Shown in pieces: positions 1 through 8,422 of a stretch of 64,000 nucleotides of DNA. Under the pieces are notes generated by a model. That model was given only the letters and a program-made list of their open reading frames with translations, was not told where the DNA came from and did no database searches. The position numbers were made by a program, and so were the translations under genes. This stretch comes from Tateyamaria sp947503385 (GTDB lineage: Bacteria; Pseudomonadota; Alphaproteobacteria; Rhodobacterales; Rhodobacteraceae), in the NCBI RefSeq assembly GCF_051195235.1, contig NZ_JBNFZM010000004.1, forward strand, positions 186,001-250,000. The letters are read 5' to 3'. Every line of letters begins with the position of its first letter. Positions within the stretch are counted from its first letter, which is position 1.

Positions 1-1328
1 CGTCGCTGGGCAAATCGGTGGCAAAGGCTACGGGGCGCGAGTTTATCCGCATCTCGCTGGGCGGTGTGCGCGACGAAAGCGAAATTCGGGGCCACCGCCG
101 GACCTATATCGGCTCCATGCCCGGCAAGATCATTCAGGCGCTGAAAAAGGCCAAGACGACCAACCCGCTGATCCTGCTCGATGAAATCGACAAGATGGGG
201 CAGGATTTCCGGGGTGACCCGGCGTCGGCCATGCTCGAAGTGCTGGACCCGGAACAAAACTCGACCTTTGTCGATCATTATCTGGAGGTCGAATATGACC
301 TCTCGAACGTGATGTTCCTGACCACGTCGAACAGCTACAACATGCCTGGGCCGCTCTTGGACCGGATGGAGATTATTCCGCTGGCAGGCTACACCGAGGA
401 TGAAAAGCGCGAGATCGCCAAACAGCATCTCATCGCCAAGCAGGTCAAAAACCATGGGCTCAAAGGTAAGGAGTTCGAACTGACCGACGGCGCGCTGAGC
501 GATATCATCCGCTACTACACCCGCGAGGCGGGCGTGCGGAACCTTGAACGTGAAATCGCCAAGGTGGCGCGGAAATCGCTGACCAAGATCATCAAGAAAG
601 AGGTTGAAGAGGTCGTTGTAACCTCCGAAAATCTCGATGATTTTCTGGGTGTGCGCAAGCATCGCTATGGGTTGGCTGAACAAGACGACCAGATTGGCGT
701 CGTGACCGGGCTGGCCTGGACATCCGTTGGTGGCGATCTTTTGCACATTGAGGCGCTCAAACTGCCGGGCAAGGGCCGGATGAAGACCACCGGTAAACTG
801 GGCGACGTGATGAAGGAATCCATCGACGCCGCCTCGAGCTACGTGCGGTCGATCAGTCCGGATATCGGAGTGAAGCCGCCCAAATTCGACTCGCTCGACA
901 TCCACGTACACGTGCCTGATGGTGCCACACCCAAAGACGGGCCAAGTGCCGGTCTCGCCATGGTGACCTCCATCGTGTCGGTGCTGACGGGCATTCCGGT
1001 GCGCAAGGACATCGCCATGACGGGCGAGGTTAGCCTGCGCGGCAACGCGATGCCCATTGGCGGGCTCAAGGAGAAACTGCTTGCGGCCCTGCGCGGCGGG
1101 ATCAAGACCGTTCTCATCCCCGAAGAGAACGAGAAAGACCTCGCCGACATCCCCGATAACGTGAAGGAAGGGCTGGAGATCATACCCGTCACACATGTGC
1201 GCGAAGTGCTGGAGCGGGCCTTGGTCGCCCAACCCGACGCAATTGAATGGGATGAGGCGGCCGAAGAAGCGGCTGCGGCGGCTGCGTCGGCATCTTCGGG
1301 ATCGGGCGTAAGCCCCACGGCGCACTAA
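1..1328 (+). CDS. lon: ATP-dependent protease Lon, C-terminal part (5' end outside window)
   Basis: Partial gene, already open at base 3, beginning inside the Walker A motif (GKS, then KATGR). The rest of the AAA+ module follows (LLDEIDKM Walker B, then the sensor region) and then the Lon protease domain with the catalytic Ser in KDGPSAGLAM (codon at 945) and the catalytic Lys in GGLKEKLL (codon at 1068). Lon degrades misfolded and regulatory proteins in the cytoplasm. The last 20 or so residues after the protease domain are an Ala/Ser-rich low-complexity tail. A strong terminator follows directly, so lon ends its transcription unit here. The missing 5' part encodes the N-terminal substrate-binding domain and the start of the ATPase. 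Confidence 0.97.
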   Translation, partial: SLGKSVAKATGREFIRISLGGVRDESEIRGHRRTYIGSMPGKIIQALKKAKTTNPLILLDEIDKMGQDFRGDPASAMLEVLDPEQNSTFVDHYLEVEYDLSNVMFLTTSNSYNMPGPLLDRMEIIPLAGYTEDEKREIAKQHLIAKQVKNHGLKGKEFELTDGALSDIIRYYTREAGVRNLEREIAKVARKSLTKIIKKEVEEVVVTSENLDDFLGVRKHRYGLAEQDDQIGVVTGLAWTSVGGDLLHIEALKLPGKGRMKTTGKLGDVMKESIDAASSYVRSISPDIGVKPPKFDSLDIHVHVPDGATPKDGPSAGLAMVTSIVSVLTGIPVRKDIAMTGEVSLRGNAMPIGGLKEKLLAALRGGIKTVLIPEENEKDLADIPDNVKEGLEIIPVTHVREVLERALVAQPDAIEWDEAAEEAAAAAASASSGSGVSPTAH

Positions 1329-1356
1329 GCCGAACCCATTTGGGTACAAAACTATC

Positions 1357-1384
1357 GGGCGCGATCACATGATCGCGCCCTTTT
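1357..1384 (+). terminator. Rho-independent terminator of lon
   Basis: Perfect 11-bp inverted repeat (GGGCGCGATCA at 1357-1367 and its complement at 1370-1380) followed by TTTT, 28 nt after the lon stop. The tight centre means the real loop is four bases. Confidence 0.9.
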
Positions 1385-1402
1385 GCTGTTCTACACAGAT
1401 GC

Positions 1403-2062
1403 TTAGGGGCGTTCCGGCAAACCTTCGATCGGTGCCCCATCCGTGGGCAGGCCCGTGCGTTCGTCGCCAGATCCATCGGGAAAGGCCATCACGCCTCCGG
1501 CTTTCCTTCTCAGCTTTTTTAACTGCCGTTTGACGATGCGATTTGCGTGTTTCTCATTGCGTGCAATGCCTTGAAAGACAACTTTGAGTGTGCCGTCTGC
1601 TGTGCGATCTCTTGAATAGATCGTCACCAGAAGCTTGCCTTTTTTCTTGCCGGACAGGATTGGATTCATCGCGGCGCCAAAGTCGGAGTCGCCAGTTTCA
1701 ATTCCTTTGGTTTTGCCTAAAAGCGTCTTTTGGAAGCTGTTGTACAACTCCACATCGGTCATGACGTCCTTGAAATCATATCCATTCTCTTTGGCCCAAT
1801 CCGTCATTTCAGATCCGAAAATTTCCGATACACCGGTTTCAAAGTGAAACCAGGACCGGAGTCCGTCGGGCCAAGTGCTGATCAGAGTGATATCGTCTTC
1901 TTCCGGGTCAAATGTGAAAAACGGCCTGCCGGGGTCGGTGTCATTGCTTTGCACCTGAACGACGTCATTGTCATAAGTGTGCGGAGCCATGACTTGCGCC
2001 TGAGCAGGGAGGGCAAGGCCCACAACTATGGCCACTGCGACGCCAAAAAATCGGTACTTCAT
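1403..2062 (-). CDS. Secreted protein of unknown function (219 aa)
   Basis: The N-terminus is a clear Sec signal peptide: Lys-Tyr-Arg, about 14 hydrophobic residues, then a PAQAQ cleavage site near residue 22. The mature part is acidic in its first half (runs such as DPEEDD) and has a basic stretch near residues 170-190 (KRQLKKLRRK). There are no cysteines, repeats or membrane segments. I do not recognise the family. It is probably periplasmic or secreted. It converges with lon and diverges from the HU gene; the 158-bp gap to that gene should hold both promoters. The base composition is less GC-rich than its neighbours by eye, which fits a less constrained or acquired gene. Confidence 0.75.
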   Translation of the reverse strand: MKYRFFGVAVAIVVGLALPAQAQVMAPHTYDNDVVQVQSNDTDPGRPFFTFDPEEDDITLISTWPDGLRSWFHFETGVSEIFGSEMTDWAKENGYDFKDVMTDVELYNSFQKTLLGKTKGIETGDSDFGAAMNPILSGKKKGKLLVTIYSRDRTADGTLKVVFQGIARNEKHANRIVKRQLKKLRRKAGGVMAFPDGSGDERTGLPTDGAPIEGLPERP

Positions 2063-2220
2063 AAATAATCTTTCATTTCAAAGTTTACACAGGTGAATGA
2101 AGCATGGCTGCGGTTGCATTTGCAATGCCGTTGGGCTGCTTTGATGGTCGGTGGCTGTGATGCTGGAAATTGAACACGTTTGCCGATAATGTGTTGTTGA
2201 TAACAATGAGGAGGCCTTTG

Positions 2221-2757
2221 ATGCCAACCCGATCGAGCACAACCAAATCCACGACCAAGACGACCGCAGCCAAAAAACCGGCGGCAAAACGGACAACCGC
2301 GTCCAGCACCAAGGTGCCCGCCACCAAGACGGCGGCGGCCAAGGCACCGGCCAGCATGACCGCAGCGGCAAAGGCTGCAACGGGCAAGGCAGCGCCTGCA
2401 AAACCGACCCCGATCAAGCCCGCAACCGTGACCAAACTGGAGCCGGTGGTCGCAGGCCCCGCGCTGCGCAAAAAGGAATTGCTGGACACCGTTGCGCTCA
2501 AGACCGGGATGAAACGGTCGGAGGTTAAAAAAGTGGTTGAGGCGACGCTGGCCACGATGGGCCTCGCATTGCAGGACAGCCGCGATCTGAACCTGCAACC
2601 TTTTGGCACCGTCAAGATCAACCGCGAGCGCAAATTGCCCGACGGCAAGGTTGTGGCGGCACGTATCCGACAGGCCCGCGATCTGCCTGCGGACGATATG
2701 GCCACCGACGGTCCCGCGCCCGCCCCTGTGACCGAGGCGAAAACCGCCGCCGAATAG
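2221..2757 (+). CDS. HU-family DNA-binding protein with H1-like N-terminal tail
   Basis: 178 aa. The start was chosen for the strong ribosome site GAGGAGG at 2208-2214, six bases upstream; ATG codons at 2170 and 2206 lack one. Residues 1 to about 75 are almost only Lys, Ala, Thr, Pro and Ser, with repeated AAAK/ATK patterns like eukaryotic histone H1 tails. From about residue 82 an HU/IHF fold follows (KKELLDTVALKTGMKRSEVKK, then the arm region FGTVKINRERKLPDGK). After residue 155 there is a short Ala/Pro-rich acidic tail. HU proteins bend and compact DNA; the basic tail should add unspecific DNA binding. Typical HU is about 90 aa, so this is twice normal length. It is monocistronic, with tRNA-Val downstream. 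Confidence 0.88.
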   Translation: MPTRSSTTKSTTKTTAAKKPAAKRTTASSTKVPATKTAAAKAPASMTAAAKAATGKAAPAKPTPIKPATVTKLEPVVAGPALRKKELLDTVALKTGMKRSEVKKVVEATLATMGLALQDSRDLNLQPFGTVKINRERKLPDGKVVAARIRQARDLPADDMATDGPAPAPVTEAKTAAE

Positions 2758-2820
2758 GTGCGATTTTGCCCTTCGGGGCCTTGCAAGCCCGCGCGTGCTT
2801 TTGTAAGACGCGCGGACTTT

Positions 2821-2895
2821 GGGTGATTAGCTCAGTGGTAGAGCGCTTCGTTCACATCGAAGATGTCAGGAGTTCAAATCTCTTATCACCCACCA
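2821..2895 (+). tRNA. tRNA-Val (anticodon CAC)
   Basis: Full cloverleaf: acceptor GGGTGAT/ATCACCC, D-arm TAGCTCAGTGGTAGAGC, anticodon stem TTCG/CGAA with loop TTCACAT (anticodon CAC), T-arm with GTTCAAATC. The 3' CCA is encoded. Reads the GTG valine codon. Confidence 0.96.
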
Positions 2896-2896
2896 T

Positions 2897-2934
2897 CGAA
2901 AGCGCACTCTGATCGAGTGCGCTTTCGTGTTTTC
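2897..2934 (+). terminator. Rho-independent terminator after tRNA-Val(CAC)
   Basis: A 13-bp perfect stem (CGAAAGCGCACTC at 2897-2909, complement at 2915-2927) with loop TGATC, followed by TGTTTT. It begins one base after the tRNA CCA. Confidence 0.88.
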
Positions 2935-2972
2935 AGGGCCGACAGCGTGATGCGGACAGGGGGCATGGGCCG

Positions 2973-3539
2973 ATGATGCCAATCTATGTGATGCGCCACG
3001 GCGAGACGGAATGGAACGCCGAAGGCCGGTTTCAGGGCGCGCTGAATTCACCGCTGACGGATTTGGGGCGACAGCAGGCCGCGCGGATCGGTGACATGCT
3101 GGCGGCTGTTGATATCAGCGGGTTTGACGTGCGTGTCAGCCCGCAGGGCCGCGCGTTCGAGACGGCGGCCATTGCGTTGGCGCGGCAGGTGGCCTTTCTG
3201 CGCACCGATGACCGCCTGCGCGAAATCGAAGTGGGCGACTGGTCTGGCAAACGCCGCGCGGAGGTTGCGGCAACGGGTGAGACGCTTGAGGAAACGCCCG
3301 ACGGGCCGCTGGCGCTGTACGAACATGCGCCGGGTGGCGAGGGGTTTGCCCGCTTGCACGCGCGCTGCACCGAATTTCTGGCGGGTCTCACCGCTCCGAC
3401 GCTGTGTGTGACCCATGGCATTACGTCGCGCATGTTGCGCACTGTGGCATTGGGGCGTCCACCGGCAACACTGGGCGATTTGCCCGGTGGCCAAGGCGTT
3501 GTTTACGTTGTGGAAAACGGCGTTCACCGACAGCTGTAA
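2973..3539 (+). CDS. Histidine phosphatase family protein (phosphoglycerate mutase-like)
   Basis: 188 aa. The branch-1 signature MRHGETEWN near residue 8 carries the phospho-accepting His. A second conserved Arg/Glu region follows (FETAAIA; REIEVGDWSG near residues 85-92), and the second catalytic His is in CVTHG near residue 148. The family removes phosphate from sugars or small molecules; the length and motifs fit a broad-specificity phosphatase rather than a glycolytic mutase, and the substrate is unknown. Two ATG codons are adjacent (2973 and 2976), and the AGGGGG about ten bases upstream serves either. It lies between two tRNA-Val genes with no partner gene. Confidence 0.88.
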   Translation: MMPIYVMRHGETEWNAEGRFQGALNSPLTDLGRQQAARIGDMLAAVDISGFDVRVSPQGRAFETAAIALARQVAFLRTDDRLREIEVGDWSGKRRAEVAATGETLEETPDGPLALYEHAPGGEGFARLHARCTEFLAGLTAPTLCVTHGITSRMLRTVALGRPPATLGDLPGGQGVVYVVENGVHRQL

Positions 3540-3586
3540 CTGAGGGGTTGCGAAGCCTGCGCCGCTTGGCATAAAACCCACGCATC

Positions 3587-3662
<76 letters not shown>

Positions 3663-3843
3663 CTCTGTCTGTATGACTGTCGCCATCCGCCGATTGTCCG
3701 GTGTCGCAAACCGCACGGATGCCCTTGTTCCATCGCAAGAACTTGCACCAGATCAATGACAGGACCGCATTGCGCCGTTAAGACTTTGCTGAGCCTTCCG
3801 GCAGAACCACCGGTTGAAAGGCTGGCGTGTACGTGAGGGTAAC

Positions 3844-4554
3844 ATGACCGAGGCGGTGTTTGACGCCATTGTCAACGAAGGCGAAGTGAGCGCGCTTTGG
3901 TCCCTTGTCACGTTGTATTTCCGTGACCACGGCGTTTCAAAGATCAGCTATCATCACATCAGATCCGATCTGCAACACAGCCAGTCCGTCAACATCAATG
4001 CGACCGGGTTCTCCAGCGAATGGACCTGCCACTACATCAAGCAAAAGCTCTATCTGATCGACCCGATCACCGAATTGGCGCACAGCACGGTTTCGCCGTT
4101 TCGCTGGTCGCAGATCAGGGAACTGGTGCGGCTGACCCCGGAACAGCGCGCATATCTGGGGCAGATGCGCGAGGCGGGGGTCGGCGACGGTCTCGCCTTT
4201 CAGGTTTTTGGTCCGGGTTTGCGGAACGGGTATGTCGGATTGGGATTTGAGCATCCGGACCAGTTTCCGGACCCTGCCGCCATTCTCGAATTTCAGATGA
4301 TCGCCCAGGCCGCACATGTCCGTTATTGCGCGTTGCGACCTGCGCTGGCGCCGGGTGGCGAGTTGTCGCCCCGCGAGCGTCAGATCCTGCGCTGGATCGC
4401 GCGCGGCAAATCGAACAGCGTGATTGCCGAAATCCTGTCCGTGTCGCCCCACACCGTCGACACGTTGGTGCGGCGCATCTTTTCCAAGTTGGGCGTGGCA
4501 GACCGGACCACCGCTGCGATCCAAGGGGTCGGCGCAGGTCTGATCGTTCCTTAG
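3844..4554 (+). CDS. LuxR-family regulator with autoinducer-binding domain (solo)
   Basis: 236 aa. The start at 3844 is preferred over 3814 because GAGGG lies just upstream and the family begins close to this point. Residues about 15-165 form an acyl-homoserine-lactone-binding fold; the ligand-pocket residues of the LuxR/TraR family are visible as W60, Y64 and D73 (SEWTCHY, LIDP). Residues about 172-230 are a LuxR-type helix-turn-helix (ELSPRERQILRWIARGKSN, SVSPHTVDTLVRRIFSKLGV). No luxI-type synthase is in the window, so this looks like a solo receptor answering a signal made elsewhere or by neighbours. The 84-aa gene downstream on the same strand may be co-transcribed. Confidence 0.88.
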   Translation: MTEAVFDAIVNEGEVSALWSLVTLYFRDHGVSKISYHHIRSDLQHSQSVNINATGFSSEWTCHYIKQKLYLIDPITELAHSTVSPFRWSQIRELVRLTPEQRAYLGQMREAGVGDGLAFQVFGPGLRNGYVGLGFEHPDQFPDPAAILEFQMIAQAAHVRYCALRPALAPGGELSPRERQILRWIARGKSNSVIAEILSVSPHTVDTLVRRIFSKLGVADRTTAAIQGVGAGLIVP

Positions 4555-4634
4555 ATGTGGCGCAAGTCCGTGACATGACCGGATTCGCGCCATCGCCTAG
4601 ACCTCCAGCATAAGTCATGCCGAGGGAGCGGGTG

Positions 4635-4889
4635 ATGCTGAAGGACATGAAAAACACGCAGAGTTTCACGCAAAACCGCATTGCCGCGTTGCTCGAAGAC
4701 TTGAATGCCTTGCCGGCGGCAGCGCGACCGGGGGTGGCGCTTGCCATCGCGGCGGCCATGGCGGAATACGCGGCTTACGAATCCGCGCAAACGGATGAAG
4801 CACGGCAGGTGGCGCGCCTGATCCTCGTAGCTGCAGATCTTGAGAGATTATCGAGTGCCTTTCGGGGCATGGATTTCCCCCGCGCCTGA
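4635..4889 (+). CDS. Small protein of unknown function downstream of luxR (84 aa)
   Basis: The start at 4635 is supported by GAGGGAG at 4622-4628, six bases upstream; the in-frame ATG at 4617 lacks a site. The predicted protein is one Ala-rich helical chain (AAARPGVALAIAAAMAEYAAY) without cysteines or a signal peptide. It could be a small helical bundle or an adaptor. It lies 80 bp after the LuxR gene in the same direction, so a link with that regulator is possible but unproven. No family recognised. Confidence 0.6.
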   Translation: MLKDMKNTQSFTQNRIAALLEDLNALPAAARPGVALAIAAAMAEYAAYESAQTDEARQVARLILVAADLERLSSAFRGMDFPRA

Positions 4890-4987
4890 CATATGTGTAA
4901 TTGCGCACCATTGACCTGAGAAAATACGCGTTGTGTGCGGCGCATCCTGGCCTATCATCAAACTGTCCCTGAACAGTGGAGCACAAG

Positions 4988-5926
4988 ATGAGCTGGAACC
5001 CCGCCCTTGATCCTGACTGTCCCATCGGCGATGCCGTCGATGCCATCGACACCGTGATCGTGCCGCGTGCGCGCGATCTGGGCGGCTTTGAGGTGCGCCG
5101 CGCCTTGCCCGCGCCCAAGCGGCAGATGGTGGGGCCGTTTATCTTTTTCGACCAGATGGGCCCGGCCGAGTTCGTGACGGGCAAGGGCATCGACGTGCGC
5201 CCGCATCCGCATATCGGGCTGGCCACGGTCACGTATCTCTACAAGGGCAAAATCCACCATCGTGACAGCCTTGGCACCGATCAGTGGATCGAACCGGGGG
5301 CGGTGAACTGGATGGTGGCCGGGCATGGGATCACCCATTCGGAACGCACAGATGGTGAGATCCGGGCCAAGCCGCACAATCTGTTTGGCATCCAGACATG
5401 GGTGGCGCTGCCCAAGGACGCCGAAGATGACCCGGCGGATTTCCAGCACGCGCCCAAGGACACGCTGCCGTTCCTCGAAGGGGAGGGCAAGGAGGTGCGC
5501 CTGATCCTTGGGGATGCATGGGGGGAGACCGCACCGGTCCAGACCTTTTCCGAGATGTTCTATGCCGACGCCGTGCTGGAGGCGGAGGCCCGCATCCCGT
5601 TGCCCGACAATCACGAAGACCGTGGCGTCTATGTGGTTGAGGGTGAGGTGAGCGTGGGCGGCGAGACCTTTGCCGCGGGACAGATGATGGTGTTTCGCCC
5701 CGGCGATCAGCTTGGCCTGACAGCGGGTGCGCAAGGCGCGCGGCTGATGTTGCTTGGGGGGGCGACCCTTGAGGGGTCGCGCTACATCTGGTGGAACTTC
5801 GTGGCCTCGTCGCGCGATCGGATCGACGCGGCCAAAGAGGCGTGGCGCGCCGGTGACTGGGCCCATGGACGGTTTCAGTTGCCGCCCGGCGATGAGGATG
5901 AATTCATACCGCTGCCTGACAAATGA
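4988..5926 (+). CDS. Pirin family protein
   Basis: 312 aa, the usual pirin length. The N-terminal cupin carries the four metal ligands of the family: H73 and H75 in HPHIG, H117 and E119 in GHGITHSER. The C-terminal second cupin (PLPDNHEDRGVYVVEGEVSV onward) is regular. Pirins bind iron; some oxidise quercetin and others act as transcription cofactors, so the exact role is open. The start at 4988 has GGAG six bases upstream; a GTG at 4976 would add four residues. The stop overlaps the start of the next gene (ATGA), so the two are translationally coupled. Confidence 0.9.
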   Translation: MSWNPALDPDCPIGDAVDAIDTVIVPRARDLGGFEVRRALPAPKRQMVGPFIFFDQMGPAEFVTGKGIDVRPHPHIGLATVTYLYKGKIHHRDSLGTDQWIEPGAVNWMVAGHGITHSERTDGEIRAKPHNLFGIQTWVALPKDAEDDPADFQHAPKDTLPFLEGEGKEVRLILGDAWGETAPVQTFSEMFYADAVLEAEARIPLPDNHEDRGVYVVEGEVSVGGETFAAGQMMVFRPGDQLGLTAGAQGARLMLLGGATLEGSRYIWWNFVASSRDRIDAAKEAWRAGDWAHGRFQLPPGDEDEFIPLPDK

Positions 5927-6432
5927 CGCTGCATATCCGCGCCGCCACTCCTGCGGACGCGCCCGCGCTTATGGCACTGCACGGTGCAAGCTGGCGGGCC
6001 GCCTACGGCCCATATGTGCCGCCCGGCGCCTTGGGTACGCCGCTTGATGCAAACATGCGCGCGCGGTGGGACAGGTGGCCCGCAGACCGTATGATCCGGC
6101 TTGCAGAACGGGACGGTGCTGTCGTGGGCTTTGGCGCCGTGGAATGGGGCAATGTTCCACTGCTCGACAATTTGCATGTGAGCCCGGATGCGCGCGGCGG
6201 CGGCGTAGGCGGCAGGTTGTTCCGCGCGATCTGTGCCGATGTTGCGACGCAAGGGGCAACGGCGCTGCGCCTTTTTGTGATCGAACCGCACGCGGGCGCG
6301 CGCCGGTTCTATCGCCGCATGGGTGGTGTCGAAGGGGCGGCCGTGGACGATATGTTGCTGGGCGCGCCGGTGCGGATGGTGCCTGTACTGTTCGAGGGCG
6401 CGGTTTTCGCGGCGCTTCGCCAAGAATTGTGA
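5923..6432 (+). CDS. GNAT family N-acetyltransferase
   Basis: 169 aa. It begins on the ATGA overlap with the pirin gene. The acetyl-CoA-binding motif A is visible as NLHVSPDARGGGVGGRLF near residues 84-101 (the Q/RxxGxG/A loop), followed by ALRLFVIEPHAGARRFYRRMG, the usual motif B helix. It transfers acetyl to an amine; the substrate is not readable from sequence. The gene runs toward the tRNA-Asp pair and ends the small operon. Confidence 0.88.
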   Translation: MTLHIRAATPADAPALMALHGASWRAAYGPYVPPGALGTPLDANMRARWDRWPADRMIRLAERDGAVVGFGAVEWGNVPLLDNLHVSPDARGGGVGGRLFRAICADVATQGATALRLFVIEPHAGARRFYRRMGGVEGAAVDDMLLGAPVRMVPVLFEGAVFAALRQEL

Positions 6433-6496
6433 ATATCGGCGGGAAAAGACGCTTGACCCGTCCGGGGGCTGGTCATAAACCCGGCAAACGCAGCGG

Positions 6497-6573
6497 GCGG
6501 TTGTAGCTCAGTTGGTTAGAGTACCGGCCTGTCACGCCGGGGGTCGCGGGTTCGAGCCCCGTCAACCGCGCCA
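6497..6573 (+). tRNA. tRNA-Asp (GTC), copy 1
   Basis: Acceptor GCGGTTG/CAACCGC, D-arm TAGCTCAGTTGGTTAGA, anticodon stem CCGGC/GCCGG with loop CTGTCAC (anticodon GTC), T-arm GGTTCGAGCC, encoded CCA. Confidence 0.97.
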
Positions 6574-6612
6574 CTGCTTACCCTTGGTCTTGGGGATACG
6601 GGACCACTATGC

Positions 6613-6689
6613 GCGGTTGTAGCTCAGTTGGTTAGAGTACCGGCCTGTCACGCCGGGGGTCGCGGGTTCGAGCCCCGTCAACCGCGCCA
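6613..6689 (+). tRNA. tRNA-Asp (GTC), copy 2
   Basis: Sequence identical over all 77 bases to the copy at 6497-6573, separated from it by a 39-bp spacer. Recent tandem duplication or gene conversion keeps the pair identical. Confidence 0.97.
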
Positions 6690-6721
6690 CTTTCCTCAGA
6701 TGTCGTCAGAGTGTCCGCGCC

Positions 6722-7471
6722 CTAGTAGGCATATCCCAGCATCGCTTCCTGTTCTGCGTCCACCGACGCCTTGAGATGGGCAAGGTCGTCCGCGCTCCAG
6801 TCATCGGGCAGGGTGGGGCGTGCGGGCACTGCGGCTTTGAACTTGGACCCCAACCGTTTGACGACGGGGCGAAAATCCGCGCCGGGTTCCGTGCCAAGCG
6901 CATCTGCGAGCCGCGCCAGCGTCGCCTCGGGTGCGCTCTGCGCGTCCTCCATCCGCAGAACGACACATGTGCAGCCGCGCGCGGGCAGTGTCAGCAGATG
7001 CGCCAGCTTGGCGCGCCGCAGGGCAAAGAGGTTGGCAAAGGCGCGTCCCGTGGCCGGATCACGGTCATGTTGCAATGGCGCGCCGATACTGCCATCGGGC
7101 ACCAGCCCCTCGAAATAGCGGGGTCGGTCAATGACCGTATCCCACGGCGCGCGCAGAAATTCCGAAAATGCCATCTGCTGCATCGCGGGCGTCGTGTGCC
7201 AGGGTTTGTCGAACATGGACCGCGCCCACGTGTCGGCCCGGCGCACCACGCAGATCACAGCCATGTCCGCTGGGATCGCCATCATATGCGGAAATCCGTG
7301 TTTCCACCCCAGCGCCTCCGACGGTTTCAGGGGCGTGTTGCGGCCCAGCAGACGCTTGACAAAGTTCGTGCCCGATGACCGTTCGCCCAGCACCTGATAG
7401 CGCGTGATGGGCCTGTCCCCGGCGCGCGTGGCGAAAAATCCGGTGTCGGCAAAGGCGGCGGGCAGGGTCAT
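6722..7471 (-). CDS. Sulfotransferase-like P-loop protein
   Basis: 249 aa from the ATG at 7471; the reading frame stays open further upstream but then overlaps the divergent glycosyltransferase gene, so the longer start is unlikely. Near the N-terminus YQVLGERSSGTNFVKRLL matches the 5'-phosphosulfate-binding loop of sulfotransferase folds (G-E-R-[ST]-[SG]-[ST]-N). AVICVVRRADTWARSMF resembles the 3'-phosphate-binding strand with its conserved Arg/Ser. It would move sulfate from PAPS to a sugar or lipid. The divergent neighbour is a glycosyltransferase, so both may decorate a surface glycan. Family assignment is by motif only. Confidence 0.68.
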   Translation of the reverse strand: MTLPAAFADTGFFATRAGDRPITRYQVLGERSSGTNFVKRLLGRNTPLKPSEALGWKHGFPHMMAIPADMAVICVVRRADTWARSMFDKPWHTTPAMQQMAFSEFLRAPWDTVIDRPRYFEGLVPDGSIGAPLQHDRDPATGRAFANLFALRRAKLAHLLTLPARGCTCVVLRMEDAQSAPEATLARLADALGTEPGADFRPVVKRLGSKFKAAVPARPTLPDDWSADDLAHLKASVDAEQEAMLGYAY

Positions 7472-7549
7472 AAGCGCTCTTTTGTCGTTCTCAGGGGGGA
7501 CTTCATCGGCTAGTGTGCCGCAAAACGATCCCGAGCAGGACCCTAGCAG

Positions 7550-8422
7550 ATGCAAACAGTGGCCGCCGTTACCATGGTGCGCGATGATGCGTTTTTCCTC
7601 AAAGCGTGGCTGCGCCACTACGGTGAGATGTTCGGGCGGGAAAACTGCTACATCGTCAATCACGGGCGCGGCGCAGAGGTGGCGGCGCTGGCCGAAGGGT
7701 GCAACATCTTTGGCATTCCGGGCGACCCGCACAAGAATTTTGATGTCAAACGCTGGCAGTTGCTGAACAACCTCGTCGAGGGGCTGCGCAAATACTACAA
7801 ACACATCGTCGTGGGTGACGTAGACGAGTTGGTGGTGTGGGACCCCGGCGTGGACGGATCATTGCCAGATTTTCTCAGGCAATCGCCCAAGGGCAAAGTG
7901 TTTACCCCGCTTGGGCTGGAGGTGATCCACCGCGTCGATCTGGAGGATGCGCCGATCGAGGATCGTATCCTCGGGCCGCGTCGCCATGTAAGGCCCGCGC
8001 CGCATTATTCGAAACCGTGCATCGTGTCGGCCCCGGTCAAGATCGCGCGGGGCGGGCATTTTACGCAGTTTCCGAAACTGCTGACACCGGAACCTCTGTT
8101 CCTGTTTCATCTGAAATTCTGCGATTTCGGCATCTACTCGGGCGTGATGGATCAGCGCAACGCCGTGACGGATGCGCTGAATTCAACCATCAAGGATGCC
8201 GCTGTCGGGCGGCACTGGTTTGCCGAAGCGCGCGGTGAGGACCGCGCTGTGTTCGAGGCATTCGAGACGCTGGAGATGCAGGACGCGTTCGACATGCGGC
8301 CCTTGCGGCGCAGAATGCAGCGCAGCTTTAAACCCCGGGGCGAGACCGGGTTTTATCAATTCGACCGCCCTGAATATGACACGCAATACCTGTTGCCCGA
8401 GCGGTTTTACGGCGCGATCTGA
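7550..8422 (+). CDS. Glycosyltransferase family 2-like protein
   Basis: 290 aa. The N-terminus has the GT-A nucleotide-binding pattern VAAVTMVRDDAFFLKAWLRHY, and the metal-binding DxD is in VVGDVDELVV near residue 90. A second acidic/aromatic region (RGGHFTQFPKLL... LFLFHLKFCDF) fits this bacterial GT2 subgroup, where a His near the C-terminal half is conserved. It is predicted to be cytosolic with no membrane segment. Paired head-to-head with the sulfotransferase-like gene across a 78-bp gap, which suggests one shared glycan. The 3' end overlaps the convergent hydrolase gene by 16 bp. Confidence 0.78.
   Translation: MQTVAAVTMVRDDAFFLKAWLRHYGEMFGRENCYIVNHGRGAEVAALAEGCNIFGIPGDPHKNFDVKRWQLLNNLVEGLRKYYKHIVVGDVDELVVWDPGVDGSLPDFLRQSPKGKVFTPLGLEVIHRVDLEDAPIEDRILGPRRHVRPAPHYSKPCIVSAPVKIARGGHFTQFPKLLTPEPLFLFHLKFCDFGIYSGVMDQRNAVTDALNSTIKDAAVGRHWFAEARGEDRAVFEAFETLEMQDAFDMRPLRRRMQRSFKPRGETGFYQFDRPEYDTQYLLPERFYGAI

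Noticed and set aside
3743..3756. FNR-like TTGCACCAGATCAA upstream of the luxR gene
   Set aside because: Only one half matches the consensus; the left half has two changes at the specificity positions, so chance is likely.
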